Under the pieces are notes generated by a model, which was not told the origin of the DNA, ran no database searches, and was given only the letters and a program-made list of their open reading frames with translations. 64,000 nucleotides of DNA from positions 2,046,001 through 2,110,000 of the forward strand of contig NZ_JAUASW010000001.1 in assembly GCF_030345705.1 (NCBI RefSeq), in the 5' to 3' direction. Position numbers and translations under genes: made by a program. Below are positions 25,850-34,229 of this stretch, piece after piece (the stretch's first letter is position 1; each line of letters begins with the position of its first letter). The DNA is from Pelomonas sp. SE-A7 (GTDB lineage Bacteria; Pseudomonadota; Gammaproteobacteria; Burkholderiales; Burkholderiaceae_C).

Positions 25850-27262
25850 ATGGACCAGTCTGTGCAGGAGCGCTTGCATCTCGCGCTCGAACTGCAGCGC
25901 CGTGCCTACGAGGCCGAACGCATGCCGTCCTACGCGGTGCGCCGCGACCGGCTGCAGCGCCTGCTGGCGATGACGCGCAAGCATGGCGAGGCCCTGGCCA
26001 CCGCCATGGCCAGGGACTTCGGCCACCGTGCCCGCCAGGAATCGCTGCTGGCCGATGTGTTCACCGTCGAGTCCGGCACCCGCCACGCGATCCGCTGCCT
26101 GCGCCGCTGGATGAAGCCGCGCCGCGTGAGCACGCCGCTGCACTTCATGCCCGGCCGCAATGTGCTGATGCGCCAGCCGCTGGGCGTGGTCGGCATAGTC
26201 GCGCCCTGGAACTATCCCTATTACCTGGCCATGGAGCCGGCCGTGGCTGCGCTGGCCGCCGGCAACCGGGTGCTGATCAAGCCCTCGGAGCTTTCGCCCG
26301 CCACCTCGGAGCTGATGGCCCGCATCGTGGCCGAGTACTTCGCACCGGAAGAGATGCAGGTCATCACCGGCGATGCCGAGGTCGGCAAGGCCTTCACGCA
26401 ATTGCCGCTGGACCATCTGTTCTTCACCGGCTCCACCGCCGTGGGCCGCCACGTCGCCCAGGCCGCGGCCAGGAACCTCACGCCCTGCACGCTGGAGCTG
26501 GGCGGCAAGTCGCCGGCCCTGGTGGACCGCAGCTGCAACCTGGAGCTGACCGCTTCGCGCCTGGCCTTCGGCAAGCTGTTCAATGCCGGCCAGACCTGCG
26601 TGGCGCCCGACTACCTGCTGGTGCCACGCGAGCTGGTGGAGCCGCTGACGCAGAAGATCCTGGCCGAAATGCGCCGCATGTACCCGGCCATCGCCGGCAA
26701 CCCCGACTACTCCAGCATCGCCACACCGCGCCACCATGCGCGCCTGCAGTCGCTGATGGCCGACGCCGCTGCCAAGGGCGCCCGCGTGCTGCGCAGCCAT
26801 GAAGGCGAGCAGCCGCAGGACCGCCGCATCGTGCCGGCCCTGCTGCTGGACGTCAGCTCCGACATGACGGTGATGCAGGAAGAGATCTTCGGCCCGCTGC
26901 TGCCGGTGATCGGCTACGAGCGCGTGGACGATGCCATCGCCCACATCAACCGCGGCGAGCGGCCGCTGGCCCTGTACTGGTTCGGCCAGGACGGCGCGGC
27001 GCGCGAGCATGCAATGAGCCAGACCCATGCCGGCGGCGTGACCATCAACGACTGCCTGTGGCATCTGGGCCAGGAGGAACAGCCCTTCGGCGGCGTCGGC
27101 GCCAGCGGCATGGGCTCGTACCACGGCGAATGGGGATTCCGCACCTTCAGCAAGGAGAAGCCCATCTTCTTGCAGTCGCGCTTCGCCGGGACCAAGCTGT
27201 TCCAGCCGCCCTATGGCGCGACCTTCGAGCGCCTGCTGGGTCTGTTGAAGAGGATTGCCTGA
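25850..27262 (+). CDS. Aldehyde dehydrogenase, coniferyl-aldehyde-dehydrogenase-like
   Basis: A 470-residue NAD(P)-dependent aldehyde dehydrogenase. Family blocks are VGIVAPWNYPYYLAMEPAVA, the cofactor-site FTGSTAVGRHVAQ, the general base Glu in LELGGKSPALV near residue 215 and the nucleophile Cys in GQTCVAPDYLLVP near residue 250. The GQTCVAPDY form and the lack of ~25 N-terminal residues place it with coniferyl aldehyde/fatty aldehyde dehydrogenases. The start at 25850 follows AAGGAG nine bases upstream; the frame is open further without a better site. It overlaps the next gene by one base (TGATG) and is the first gene of an alcohol-oxidation operon. The exact substrate is inferred only. 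Confidence 0.92.
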   Translation: MDQSVQERLHLALELQRRAYEAERMPSYAVRRDRLQRLLAMTRKHGEALATAMARDFGHRARQESLLADVFTVESGTRHAIRCLRRWMKPRRVSTPLHFMPGRNVLMRQPLGVVGIVAPWNYPYYLAMEPAVAALAAGNRVLIKPSELSPATSELMARIVAEYFAPEEMQVITGDAEVGKAFTQLPLDHLFFTGSTAVGRHVAQAAARNLTPCTLELGGKSPALVDRSCNLELTASRLAFGKLFNAGQTCVAPDYLLVPRELVEPLTQKILAEMRRMYPAIAGNPDYSSIATPRHHARLQSLMADAAAKGARVLRSHEGEQPQDRRIVPALLLDVSSDMTVMQEEIFGPLLPVIGYERVDDAIAHINRGERPLALYWFGQDGAAREHAMSQTHAGGVTINDCLWHLGQEEQPFGGVGASGMGSYHGEWGFRTFSKEKPIFLQSRFAGTKLFQPPYGATFERLLGLLKRIA

Positions 27263-27774
27263 TGCAGCGACGTGGATTGCTGAAACTGGGCCTGGGCGCG
27301 GCCGTGGTGCTGGGCCTTGCCGGCACCGGCGCGGCCCTGCTGCTCAAGCCCGGCCTGGTCGATGGCGGCCGCAAGCTGAGCCCCGCCGGCCGTGCCGTCT
27401 TCGCGGCCGTGGCCCGCGCGGTGTTCGACGGGGGCCTGATGAAGGCCGAGGACACGGCCCGGCTCAACGCCTTCCTGGACCGGGTCGATGCCAGCATCGC
27501 CGGCCTGCCTGACGCGGTGCGGGCCGAGCTGTCGCAGCTGCTGAGCCTGCTTGACACCTCGGCCGGCCGCTATGCGCTGATCGGCCTCAAGACCGACTGG
27601 GCCAAGGCCTCGACCGCCGAACTGGCCGAGGTGCTGGAGGCGCTGCGCCTGTCCGGCAGCCAGACCCGCCAGCAGGTCTATCACGCGCTGCGCGACCTCA
27701 GCAGCGTCGCCTTCTTCACCGACCCGGCGAACTGGAGCCTGGCCGGCTATCCCGGACCGCGAGAGATTCCATGA
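27262..27774 (+). CDS. Tat-exported small subunit associated with GMC oxidoreductase
   Basis: A 170-residue protein with N terminus MQRRGLLKLGLGAAVVLGLA: a twin-Arg RRGLLK motif, a hydrophobic core and a likely Tat or anchored leader. The rest is helical and rich in Ala/Leu, with PAGRAVFAAVARAVFDG and a late FFTDPANWSLAGYPGP end, as in gluconate-2-dehydrogenase subunit 3-like and 'TAT leader' partners of flavoprotein dehydrogenases. The gene overlaps both neighbours (1 base with the aldehyde dehydrogenase, 4 with the GMC gene). It most likely carries the leaderless GMC subunit to the periplasm by hitch-hiking. Family assignment is by length, leader and context. Confidence 0.72.
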   Translation: MQRRGLLKLGLGAAVVLGLAGTGAALLLKPGLVDGGRKLSPAGRAVFAAVARAVFDGGLMKAEDTARLNAFLDRVDASIAGLPDAVRAELSQLLSLLDTSAGRYALIGLKTDWAKASTAELAEVLEALRLSGSQTRQQVYHALRDLSSVAFFTDPANWSLAGYPGPREIP

Positions 27775-29378
27775 ACGACCCGATCAAAGAAGGCCTGGCC
27801 CGAGGCTGGAAAGTCCACGGCCCCGGCCAGCGCGCCCTGCCCGAGCTGGTCGACTGCGATGTCGCCATCATCGGCAGCGGTGCCGGCGCCGGCATCACGG
27901 CCGAGCTGCTGACGCGGGCCGGGCTCAAGACCGTCATCATCGAGGAAGGCCCGCTGCGCTCCAGCAGCGACTTCAAGCCGCAGCGCGAAGACATTGCCTA
28001 TGCCTCGCTGTACCAGGAGGCCGCCGGCCGCAAGACCCTGGACCAGGCGATGAACATCCTGCAGGGCCGCTGCGTGGGCGGCTCCACCACGGTCAACTGG
28101 ACCGGCTCCTTCCGCACGCCCAAGGATGCGCTGGAGGTCTGGGCCGCCAAGTTCGGCCTGAGCGACTTCACCGAGTCGCGCATGGCGCCCTGGTTCGAGC
28201 AGGTGGAGCGCCGGCTCAGCATCGCGCCCTGGCAGACCGACCCGAACGAGAACAATGCCGTGCTCAAGCGCGGCGCCGACAAGCTGGGCATTCCCAGCTT
28301 CGTGATCGCGCGCAACGTCAAGGGCTGCTGGAACCTGGGCTCCTGCGGCATGGGCTGCCCGACCAATGCCAAGCAGTCCATGCTGGTGACCACCATCCCG
28401 GCGGCGCTGGACCGCGGCGCCACGCTGCTGGTTCAGACCCGCGCCGACAAGCTCCTGATCAACAGAGAAGGCAAGGTCGAGGCCCTGGTCTGCACACCGG
28501 TGGAACTGGACGGCAAGGCCGCAGGCCCCGAGCTGCGCGTGCGCGCGCGGCACTACGTCGTGGCCGGTGGCGCGATCAATTCACCGGCCCTGCTGCTGCG
28601 CTCGCAGGCGCCCGATCCGCATGGCCTGCTGGGCAAGCGCACCTTCCTGCATCCGACCGTGGCCAACAGCGCCCTGCTGCCGGACAAGGTCGAGGGCTGG
28701 GCCGGTGCGCCGCTGTCCATCTTCAGCGACCACTACCTGCACCAGGGGCCGGTGGACGGGCCCATGGGCTTCAAGCTGGAAGCGGCGCCCGTGCATCCGG
28801 GCTTCGCCGCCACCAACCTGGGCGGCTTCGGTCCGGCGCTGGCCGACAGGGTCAGGCAGTTCCCCAACACCCAGGTGATGATCGCCCTGCTGCGCGACGG
28901 CTTCCACGAGCAGTCCGCCGGCGGCCAGGTCAAGCTGCGCGGCGACGGCACGCCGCAACTGGACTACGCGCTCAACGACTACCTGTTCGACGGCGTGCGG
29001 CGGGCCTACCTGGCCATGGCCGAGATCCAGTTCGCCGCCGGCGCGCAGAGCGTGCGGCCGGTCCATGAGCAAGCGGCCGACTACAAGAGCCTGGCTGAGG
29101 CCAAGGCCGGCATCGCCAGGCTGGACCTGCGGCCCTTCGTCACCACGGTGGGCAGCGCCCATGTGATGGGCGGCTGCACCATGGCGGCCGACGCCGGCCG
29201 CGGCGTGGTGCGGCCCGACGGCCAGCACTGGCAGCTGGCCAATCTCTCGGTGCACGACGGCTCGCTGTTCCCCACCAGCATTGGCGCGAATCCCCAGCTC
29301 TCGGTCTACGGCCTGGCCAATCGCCTGAGCCAGGGCCTGGTGGAGCGCCTGGGCGGCACGCCGGAAGCCCTGGCTTGA
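27771..29378 (+). CDS. GMC family FAD-dependent oxidoreductase with C-x5-C-x3-C motif
   Basis: A 535-residue flavoprotein. The FAD-binding Rossmann motif is AIIGSGAGAGITAELL near residue 25; NILQGRCVGGSTTVNWTG is the GMC signature; the C-terminal domain has GSAHVMGGCTM and the active-site-bearing SVHDGSLFPTSIGANPQ. Cys186, Cys192 and Cys196 (in GCWNLGSCGMGC) match the spacing of the [3Fe-4S] ligands in FAD-glucose/fructose dehydrogenases. The protein has no signal peptide and follows a Tat-leader subunit gene by an ATGA overlap. It likely oxidises an alcohol in the periplasm or membrane, with the aldehyde dehydrogenase taking the product. No cytochrome c subunit is adjacent. Long-chain alcohol oxidase is an alternative subfamily. 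Confidence 0.88.
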   Translation: MNDPIKEGLARGWKVHGPGQRALPELVDCDVAIIGSGAGAGITAELLTRAGLKTVIIEEGPLRSSSDFKPQREDIAYASLYQEAAGRKTLDQAMNILQGRCVGGSTTVNWTGSFRTPKDALEVWAAKFGLSDFTESRMAPWFEQVERRLSIAPWQTDPNENNAVLKRGADKLGIPSFVIARNVKGCWNLGSCGMGCPTNAKQSMLVTTIPAALDRGATLLVQTRADKLLINREGKVEALVCTPVELDGKAAGPELRVRARHYVVAGGAINSPALLLRSQAPDPHGLLGKRTFLHPTVANSALLPDKVEGWAGAPLSIFSDHYLHQGPVDGPMGFKLEAAPVHPGFAATNLGGFGPALADRVRQFPNTQVMIALLRDGFHEQSAGGQVKLRGDGTPQLDYALNDYLFDGVRRAYLAMAEIQFAAGAQSVRPVHEQAADYKSLAEAKAGIARLDLRPFVTTVGSAHVMGGCTMAADAGRGVVRPDGQHWQLANLSVHDGSLFPTSIGANPQLSVYGLANRLSQGLVERLGGTPEALA

Positions 29379-29395
29379 AGAGCCCTCGCCGCGTC

Positions 29396-29809
29396 TCAGG
29401 CCTTGGGATACAGGATCATCTGCGTGCAGCGGAACAGGGCCAGGGTCTTGCCGCTTTCGCGGTGCGTGACCTTGGCATCCCAGACCTGGGTGGTGCGGCC
29501 CAGGTGCACGGCCGTGGCCGTGCACTCCACCGTGCCCTCGCGGGCCGTGCCCATGAAGTTGGACTTCAGTTCGATGGTGGTGAAGCTCTGCGCGCCTTCG
29601 GGCAGATTGGCCATCACGCCATAGCCCGAGGCCGTGTCGGCCAGGGTCACCACCGAGCCGGCATGCAGAAAGCCGTTCGGCGCCATCAGCTCCTTGCGCA
29701 CCGCCATCTCGGCCTGGATCTCGCCGGGCGCCACGGCCTTGACCCGGATGCCCAGGTGGCCGGGCAGGTTCTCGGCGCCGAACTGGTTGAAATGCTGGGG
29801 ATCAGGCAT
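29396..29809 (-). CDS. PaaI-type hotdog thioesterase
   Basis: A 137-residue single hotdog-domain protein that hydrolyses acyl- or aryl-CoA thioesters. The family core is LMAPNGFLHAGSVVTLADTASGYG, with Asn-Gly...His-Ala-Gly and the catalytic acidic residue in LADTA. The start MPDPQHFNQF at 29809 has AGGAG eight bases upstream. It converges with the GMC gene (17 bases between stops) and is divergent from the S9-like gene. Substrate unknown; a link to acyl metabolism of the neighbouring operon is plausible only. Confidence 0.87.
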   Translation of the reverse strand: MPDPQHFNQFGAENLPGHLGIRVKAVAPGEIQAEMAVRKELMAPNGFLHAGSVVTLADTASGYGVMANLPEGAQSFTTIELKSNFMGTAREGTVECTATAVHLGRTTQVWDAKVTHRESGKTLALFRCTQMILYPKA

Positions 29810-29973
29810 GGCGGGCACTCCTGTTTGGACTTGCATTGATTGTGCTCGGCCTGCGATGCAGTGCAGTCCGCCAGGCGACATCAGGTCGCGCGGCAGTCGC
29901 CCGTAACTACCCGAATCCCCGCCACGGCAACAGGCCCCTAGGATTGCGCCTGATTCAAGCCGCCAGTTCACCT

Positions 29974-31944
29974 ATGACCATTCGCTCCAATGCCCGCTGG
30001 CTACTCGTCGGCCTTGCCCTGTGCGCGCGGCTTGCGCAATCCGAGCCGGCAAGACCCGACCCCGAACAGTTCGCGCGGCCGGCCTTGATTCAGAACATCG
30101 CGCTGTCGCCTGACGGCCAACGTTACGCCTTTCTCGCTCACCGCGAAGGCCGGGACATCCTCGCCTTGCGCAGCGTCAAGGGTGACCGGACGGCTCGCAG
30201 CCTGCTGACGAACGGTGGACAGCATTTCAGCTTCAGCTGGATTCGCTGGGTCAGCCCCGACTTGCTGCTTGCTGCGCTCGACGTGATGCCTGGAGGCCGG
30301 CCACGCATCTTGATGGAAATACCGCTGGATGGCAGTGCGCCACGCGAGCTGGTCTCAAACAATCGATTCACCGCTGCCGAATTCGCGCCGGGCAGCACCT
30401 TCCGCCTGCTGGCCACCCAGCCCGGCAAGCCGGCACGCGTACTGGTCGCCCTGACCGGTGCTGACTCCAACCAGGGCGAGGCGGTCTACGAGATCGATGT
30501 CGAATCTGGCGAACACCGTCTGGTGCACGAGGCCCAACCTCGCCAGCGTGGTCTGGTCCTCGATATGCAGCGGCGCACGCGAGTCGCGCGGAGCATGGGC
30601 CAGAACTGGGACGAGATCCTGATCGATTCGCTGGATGGCCGAGGTCTGCGCCTGGGTTGGCGATTGGGCCGAGAACTCGACGGCGCCGTTCCCTTGGGTT
30701 TTGGCGCCAACCCGAACCTGCTCTATGTCAGCGCCCGACACCTTGCCGGCCGAGCCGTCTTCACGGTCGACTTGCGAGAGCCGACGCTCAAACTCAGGTT
30801 GCTGGCCGAGCCAGCCGACCCGATCGACTGGTTGATCGACATTTCCGATGTTCGCAACAACCAGCTGGTCGGGGTCTTCCCCGGGAGCAAGCAGCACCCC
30901 ATCTACTGGGCACCCGAATTCCGGGACATTGCCAAGCTGCTTTCCAAGGCACTACCGAACCACCTGCCTGGCTCCTTGCAACTCAGCGACGATGGCCTGC
31001 GCTACCTGGTCCCGAGCAGCGAGCCAGGGCAGCCAGTTCAGTACCTTATCGGAGATCTTGAGCACGGCCAACTGAGCCTGTTGGAAGACTCGCGACCGGA
31101 TGTCCAGGACTCGATGCTCTCGCCGATCCGGCTCGTCCGATTGCCGCTGCGGGGCGGCAAGACGGTGGATGCGACCGTGACGCTGCCCAGGGGCAAGGCC
31201 GGCGAGCCCCTGCCCACGGTCATCATCAGCCGCCTGGTGGGCGAAGCATCCATGGGCTATCACGCGATTTCGCAGATGATCGCCAGCCGAGGCTGGGCCG
31301 TGTTGACGCTACCCGGCCGGGTCGGAAGCGTCATGGACTGGGAGCAATTCGAAGCGACCGTCACGGCCTGGTGGTCGACCGGGTACGAGGATTTGGTCGA
31401 TGCCGCGGCGTGGCTCAAGTCCTCGGGGCTCAGTCAGCCGGGCCGCATCTGCCTGCTGGGTCAGGACGAAGGCAGTCATGCCGTGTTGATGGCCGCCGCG
31501 CATGCACCGGAGCAGTTTGCCTGCCTGATTGCCCGGGAGCCGCTCGCCGACCTGACGGAAGCCGGCAAGCGCTTGCAGGGGCTGCCCTTCTACCAGTTGT
31601 TCGTGGGATATCGAGAAGGCTCGTTCGTGTGGGATGGCAACCTCTTGCGGCAACTGTCTGCCGTGCGGCTGGCCAGCAACATCAGGGTCCCCACACTGCT
31701 GACCGACTATGTCGACGCCCAGGGGCGCCCAGACGAGGTGACGCGCAGGCTTATCGACGCGCTCACCCGCGCGGGCCGCGCGCCCCAGCTACGGGCGCTC
31801 AATTCGGGGGGCATGGCCCCCGAGACGCCCCAGCACTTGCGTTGGCAACGCGCGAATGAACACTACTTTGCGGCGATTGCGGAGTTCCTGGACGCGCGCC
31901 TCGCTGCTCATCCCGCCGCACCGACGCCTGCAGCGCCTCGCTGA
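29974..31944 (+). CDS. S9 prolyl-oligopeptidase-like alpha/beta hydrolase lacking catalytic Ser and His
   Basis: A 656-residue protein with a signal-like N terminus (MTIRSNARWLLVGLALCARL, cleavage near AQSEPA), a beta-propeller-like N-terminal half beginning IQNIALSPDGQRYAFLA, and a C-terminal alpha/beta hydrolase domain. In the nucleophile elbow GRICLLGQDEGSHAVL the expected G-x-S-x-G is G-Q-D-E-G, so Ser is replaced by Asp (codon GAC). In the segment where S9 enzymes have GxGH, this protein has NSGGMAPETP, so the His is also missing. It is probably a non-peptidase relative. Its codons look less GC-saturated than its neighbours. It stands alone between the thioesterase and the acyltransferase operon. 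Confidence 0.78.
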   Translation: MTIRSNARWLLVGLALCARLAQSEPARPDPEQFARPALIQNIALSPDGQRYAFLAHREGRDILALRSVKGDRTARSLLTNGGQHFSFSWIRWVSPDLLLAALDVMPGGRPRILMEIPLDGSAPRELVSNNRFTAAEFAPGSTFRLLATQPGKPARVLVALTGADSNQGEAVYEIDVESGEHRLVHEAQPRQRGLVLDMQRRTRVARSMGQNWDEILIDSLDGRGLRLGWRLGRELDGAVPLGFGANPNLLYVSARHLAGRAVFTVDLREPTLKLRLLAEPADPIDWLIDISDVRNNQLVGVFPGSKQHPIYWAPEFRDIAKLLSKALPNHLPGSLQLSDDGLRYLVPSSEPGQPVQYLIGDLEHGQLSLLEDSRPDVQDSMLSPIRLVRLPLRGGKTVDATVTLPRGKAGEPLPTVIISRLVGEASMGYHAISQMIASRGWAVLTLPGRVGSVMDWEQFEATVTAWWSTGYEDLVDAAAWLKSSGLSQPGRICLLGQDEGSHAVLMAAAHAPEQFACLIAREPLADLTEAGKRLQGLPFYQLFVGYREGSFVWDGNLLRQLSAVRLASNIRVPTLLTDYVDAQGRPDEVTRRLIDALTRAGRAPQLRALNSGGMAPETPQHLRWQRANEHYFAAIAEFLDARLAAHPAAPTPAAPR

Positions 31945-31979
31945 AATGGCGCGATCGGATCGACAGAGATAATCCGCCC

Positions 31980-32612
31980 ATGTCCCTAGCCGACTTCGCC
32001 GGCCTGTTCCTGTCCTTCCTGGCGCGCCTGATCACCGGTGCACAAGGCCATTGGAAGGGCTGCCCGCCCACCGCCGAGCAGCGCATCTATTTCGCCAACC
32101 ACCAGAGCCACTTCGACTGGGTGCTGATCTGGGCTGCGCTGCCGCGCGAGCTGCGCGCCCAGACCCGGCCGATCGCCGCCCGCGACTACTGGACCGCCAG
32201 CCCGTTCAAGACCTGGCTGACCCGTGACGTGTTCAACGCGATCTACGTCAGCCGCAGCCGCGCCACGCCGGACGAGGATCCGCTGGAGCCCCTGGTCGAG
32301 GCGCTGTCGCATGGCGATTCGCTGGTGATCTTTCCCGAGGGCACGCGCTCCAACAAGGGCGACCCGCAGGCCTTCAAGGCCGGGCTCTTTCACCTGGCCG
32401 AGCAGTTCCCCGACGTGAAGCTGATTCCGACCTGGATAGACAACGTCCAGCGCGTGATGCCCAAGGGCGAGGTCGTGCCGGTGCCTATCCTGTGCACCGT
32501 CACCTTCGGCGAGCCCCTGCAGATTGAGCCCGGCGAGGACAAGCGGGCCTTTCTGGAGCGGGCGCGTGAAGCGGTGATGGCCCAGCGGCCAGTGCAGGAG
32601 CGGGCCGCATGA
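31980..32612 (+). CDS. Lysophospholipid (1-acyl-glycerol-3-phosphate-type) acyltransferase
   Basis: A 210-residue PlsC-superfamily acyltransferase. The catalytic H-x4-D is in ANHQSHFDWVLIWAAL and the glycerol-phosphate binding block is LVIFPEGTRSNKGD. Both active motifs are intact. There is no clear long transmembrane helix beyond the N-terminal hydrophobic segment (SLADFAGLFLSFLARL). It overlaps the following CdsA-like gene by four bases (ATGA), so acyl transfer and CDP-activation of the product are probably coupled. This resembles the paired acyltransferase/YnbB arrangement. Confidence 0.9.
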   Translation: MSLADFAGLFLSFLARLITGAQGHWKGCPPTAEQRIYFANHQSHFDWVLIWAALPRELRAQTRPIAARDYWTASPFKTWLTRDVFNAIYVSRSRATPDEDPLEPLVEALSHGDSLVIFPEGTRSNKGDPQAFKAGLFHLAEQFPDVKLIPTWIDNVQRVMPKGEVVPVPILCTVTFGEPLQIEPGEDKRAFLERAREAVMAQRPVQERAA

Positions 32613-33601
32613 ACTTTTGGCGCACGCTCCGCACGCTGACGGCCAGCGAGCAGGTTGCCCTGCTCTTCGTGATGCTGTTCGGCGCACTGGTACTGATCAG
32701 CATCGGCGGCTTCCTGTATTCGCTGCGCGACCCCGAGAAGCGCAGCCCCGCCGCCGAAGGCAATTGGCGCCAGTTCCAGCGCGACCTGAATGCGGTCTGG
32801 TTCGGTTCCTGTTTGTTCTGGCTGGCCTGGATCTCGGGCCCCATAGGCGCCACGCTGCTGTTCGGTGCCTTCTCCTTCCTGGCGCTGCGCGAGTTCATCA
32901 CGCTGATGCACACCCGCCGGGCCGACCACCGCAGCCTGATCCTGGCCTTCTTCATCCTGCTGCCGCTGCAGTACGCGCTGGTGGCCACGCGGCACTTCGA
33001 CATCACCACGGTGCTGATTCCGGTCTACGGCTTCCTGGCCACCCCGGTGGTCAGCGCCTTTGCCGACGACCCCGGCCGCTTCCTGGAGCGCAACGCCAAG
33101 ATCCAGTGGGGCATCATGGTCTGCGTCTACGGCCTTTCGCACGGCCCGGCCCTGATGCTGCTGGACTTCCGCGGCTACGAGGGCCGCGGGCCCTTCCTGC
33201 TGTTCTTCATGGTGATGGTGGTGGGCGTGGGCCAGATCGTGCAGGAGGCCGCCTCGCGCGCGCTGCGCCGCCGGCCGGTGGCCCGGCGCATCAGCCGCAG
33301 CTTCTCGCTGCGTGCGCTCTGGCTGGGCCAGCTAGCCGCCGCGCTGACCGGCACCCTGCTCTACTGGATCACGCCCTTCAAGGCCGGCCAGGCCCTGGTG
33401 ATGGCCCTGATCGCCTCGCTGGCCGGCGCGCTGGGCGGCCTGGTGATGAAGGCGCTGAAGAAGGATTTCGGCGTGGTCTACTGGGGCAACCGCAGCTCCA
33501 TCACCGGCGCCATCGGCCTGCTGGACCGGATCGCCGTGCTCTGCTTCGCGGCGCCGGTGTTCTTCCATTCCGTCCGCTGGTACTTCAAAGCGAATTTGTG
33601 A
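32609..33601 (+). CDS. Phosphatidate cytidylyltransferase-like membrane protein (CdsA family)
   Basis: A 330-residue polytopic membrane protein with about eight hydrophobic helices (for example VALLFVMLFGALVLISIGGF and LILAFFILLPLQYALVA). The C-terminal family signature is present in modified form: MKALKKDFGVVYWGNRSSIT then GAIGLLDRI, keeping K-K-D and the final L-D-R but lacking the usual H-G-G. CdsA makes CDP-diacylglycerol from phosphatidate and CTP. It overlaps the acyltransferase by four bases and ruvC by one. The divergent signature suggests a second, YnbB-like enzyme rather than the housekeeping CdsA, which in most Burkholderiales sits beside uppS. Confidence 0.85.
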   Translation: MNFWRTLRTLTASEQVALLFVMLFGALVLISIGGFLYSLRDPEKRSPAAEGNWRQFQRDLNAVWFGSCLFWLAWISGPIGATLLFGAFSFLALREFITLMHTRRADHRSLILAFFILLPLQYALVATRHFDITTVLIPVYGFLATPVVSAFADDPGRFLERNAKIQWGIMVCVYGLSHGPALMLLDFRGYEGRGPFLLFFMVMVVGVGQIVQEAASRALRRRPVARRISRSFSLRALWLGQLAAALTGTLLYWITPFKAGQALVMALIASLAGALGGLVMKALKKDFGVVYWGNRSSITGAIGLLDRIAVLCFAAPVFFHSVRWYFKANL

Positions 33602-34149
33602 TGCGTATTCTCGGCATCGATCCGGGTCTGCAGACAACGGGGTTTGGCGTGATCGACGCCGACGGCCCGCGGCTGTCCTACGTGGCCAGCGGGACGATCA
33701 AGACCAGCGCCGCCGACCTGGGCGATCTCCCGGGCCGGCTGAAGATCATCTTCGACGGCGTGCGCGAGGTGGTCTCGCGCTACCAGCCGCAATGCGCCGC
33801 GGTGGAGATCGTCTTCGTCAATGTCAACCCGCAATCGACGCTGCTGCTGGGCCAGGCCCGCGGCGCGGCGCTGACCGGCCTGGTGGCCTGCGACCTGCCG
33901 GTGTCCGAATACACGGCCCTGCAGATGAAGAAGGCCGTGGTCGGCCATGGCCATGCCAAGAAGGAGCAGATCCAGATGATGGTCCAGCGCCTGCTGAACC
34001 TGCCGGGCCTGCCGGGCAAGGACGCGGCCGACGCGCTGGGCCTGGCCATCATGCATGCCCATGCGCGCGTCAGCTTCGAGGCCATGGGCAAGGCGACCAC
34101 GCTGCAGCGCCGCCAGCACGCGCATTTCCGCGGCGGTCGCACCTACTGA
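33601..34149 (+). CDS. ruvC: Holliday junction resolvase RuvC
   Basis: A 182-residue endonuclease that cuts Holliday junctions in the RuvABC complex. It starts MRILGIDPGLQTTGFGVI with catalytic Asp7, has Glu in AAVEIVFVNVNPQSTLLL near residue 68 and the C-terminal acidic residues in GKDAADALGLAIMHAH, so the four acidic ligands appear present. The ATG overlaps the stop of the CdsA-like gene by one base. In many Burkholderiales ruvC follows purH directly; here about 8 kb separate them. ruvA and ruvB are not in the window. Confidence 0.96.
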   Translation: MRILGIDPGLQTTGFGVIDADGPRLSYVASGTIKTSAADLGDLPGRLKIIFDGVREVVSRYQPQCAAVEIVFVNVNPQSTLLLGQARGAALTGLVACDLPVSEYTALQMKKAVVGHGHAKKEQIQMMVQRLLNLPGLPGKDAADALGLAIMHAHARVSFEAMGKATTLQRRQHAHFRGGRTY

Positions 34150-34151
34150 CA

Positions 34152-34178
34152 GGCGCCGGCCGTTGCGCGGCCTGCGCC
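34152..34178 (+). terminator. Stem-loop after ruvC, possible terminator without T run
   Basis: Two 10-base arms with one mismatch (34152-34161 and 34169-34178) and a 7-base loop start three bases after the ruvC stop. No T run follows, so it may be a processing or stability hairpin. Confidence 0.35.
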
Positions 34179-34229
34179 GTCAGTCGTAAGCTGCCACAAC
34201 CCGGTCTCGCCGGTGGGAGCCGCAACACC

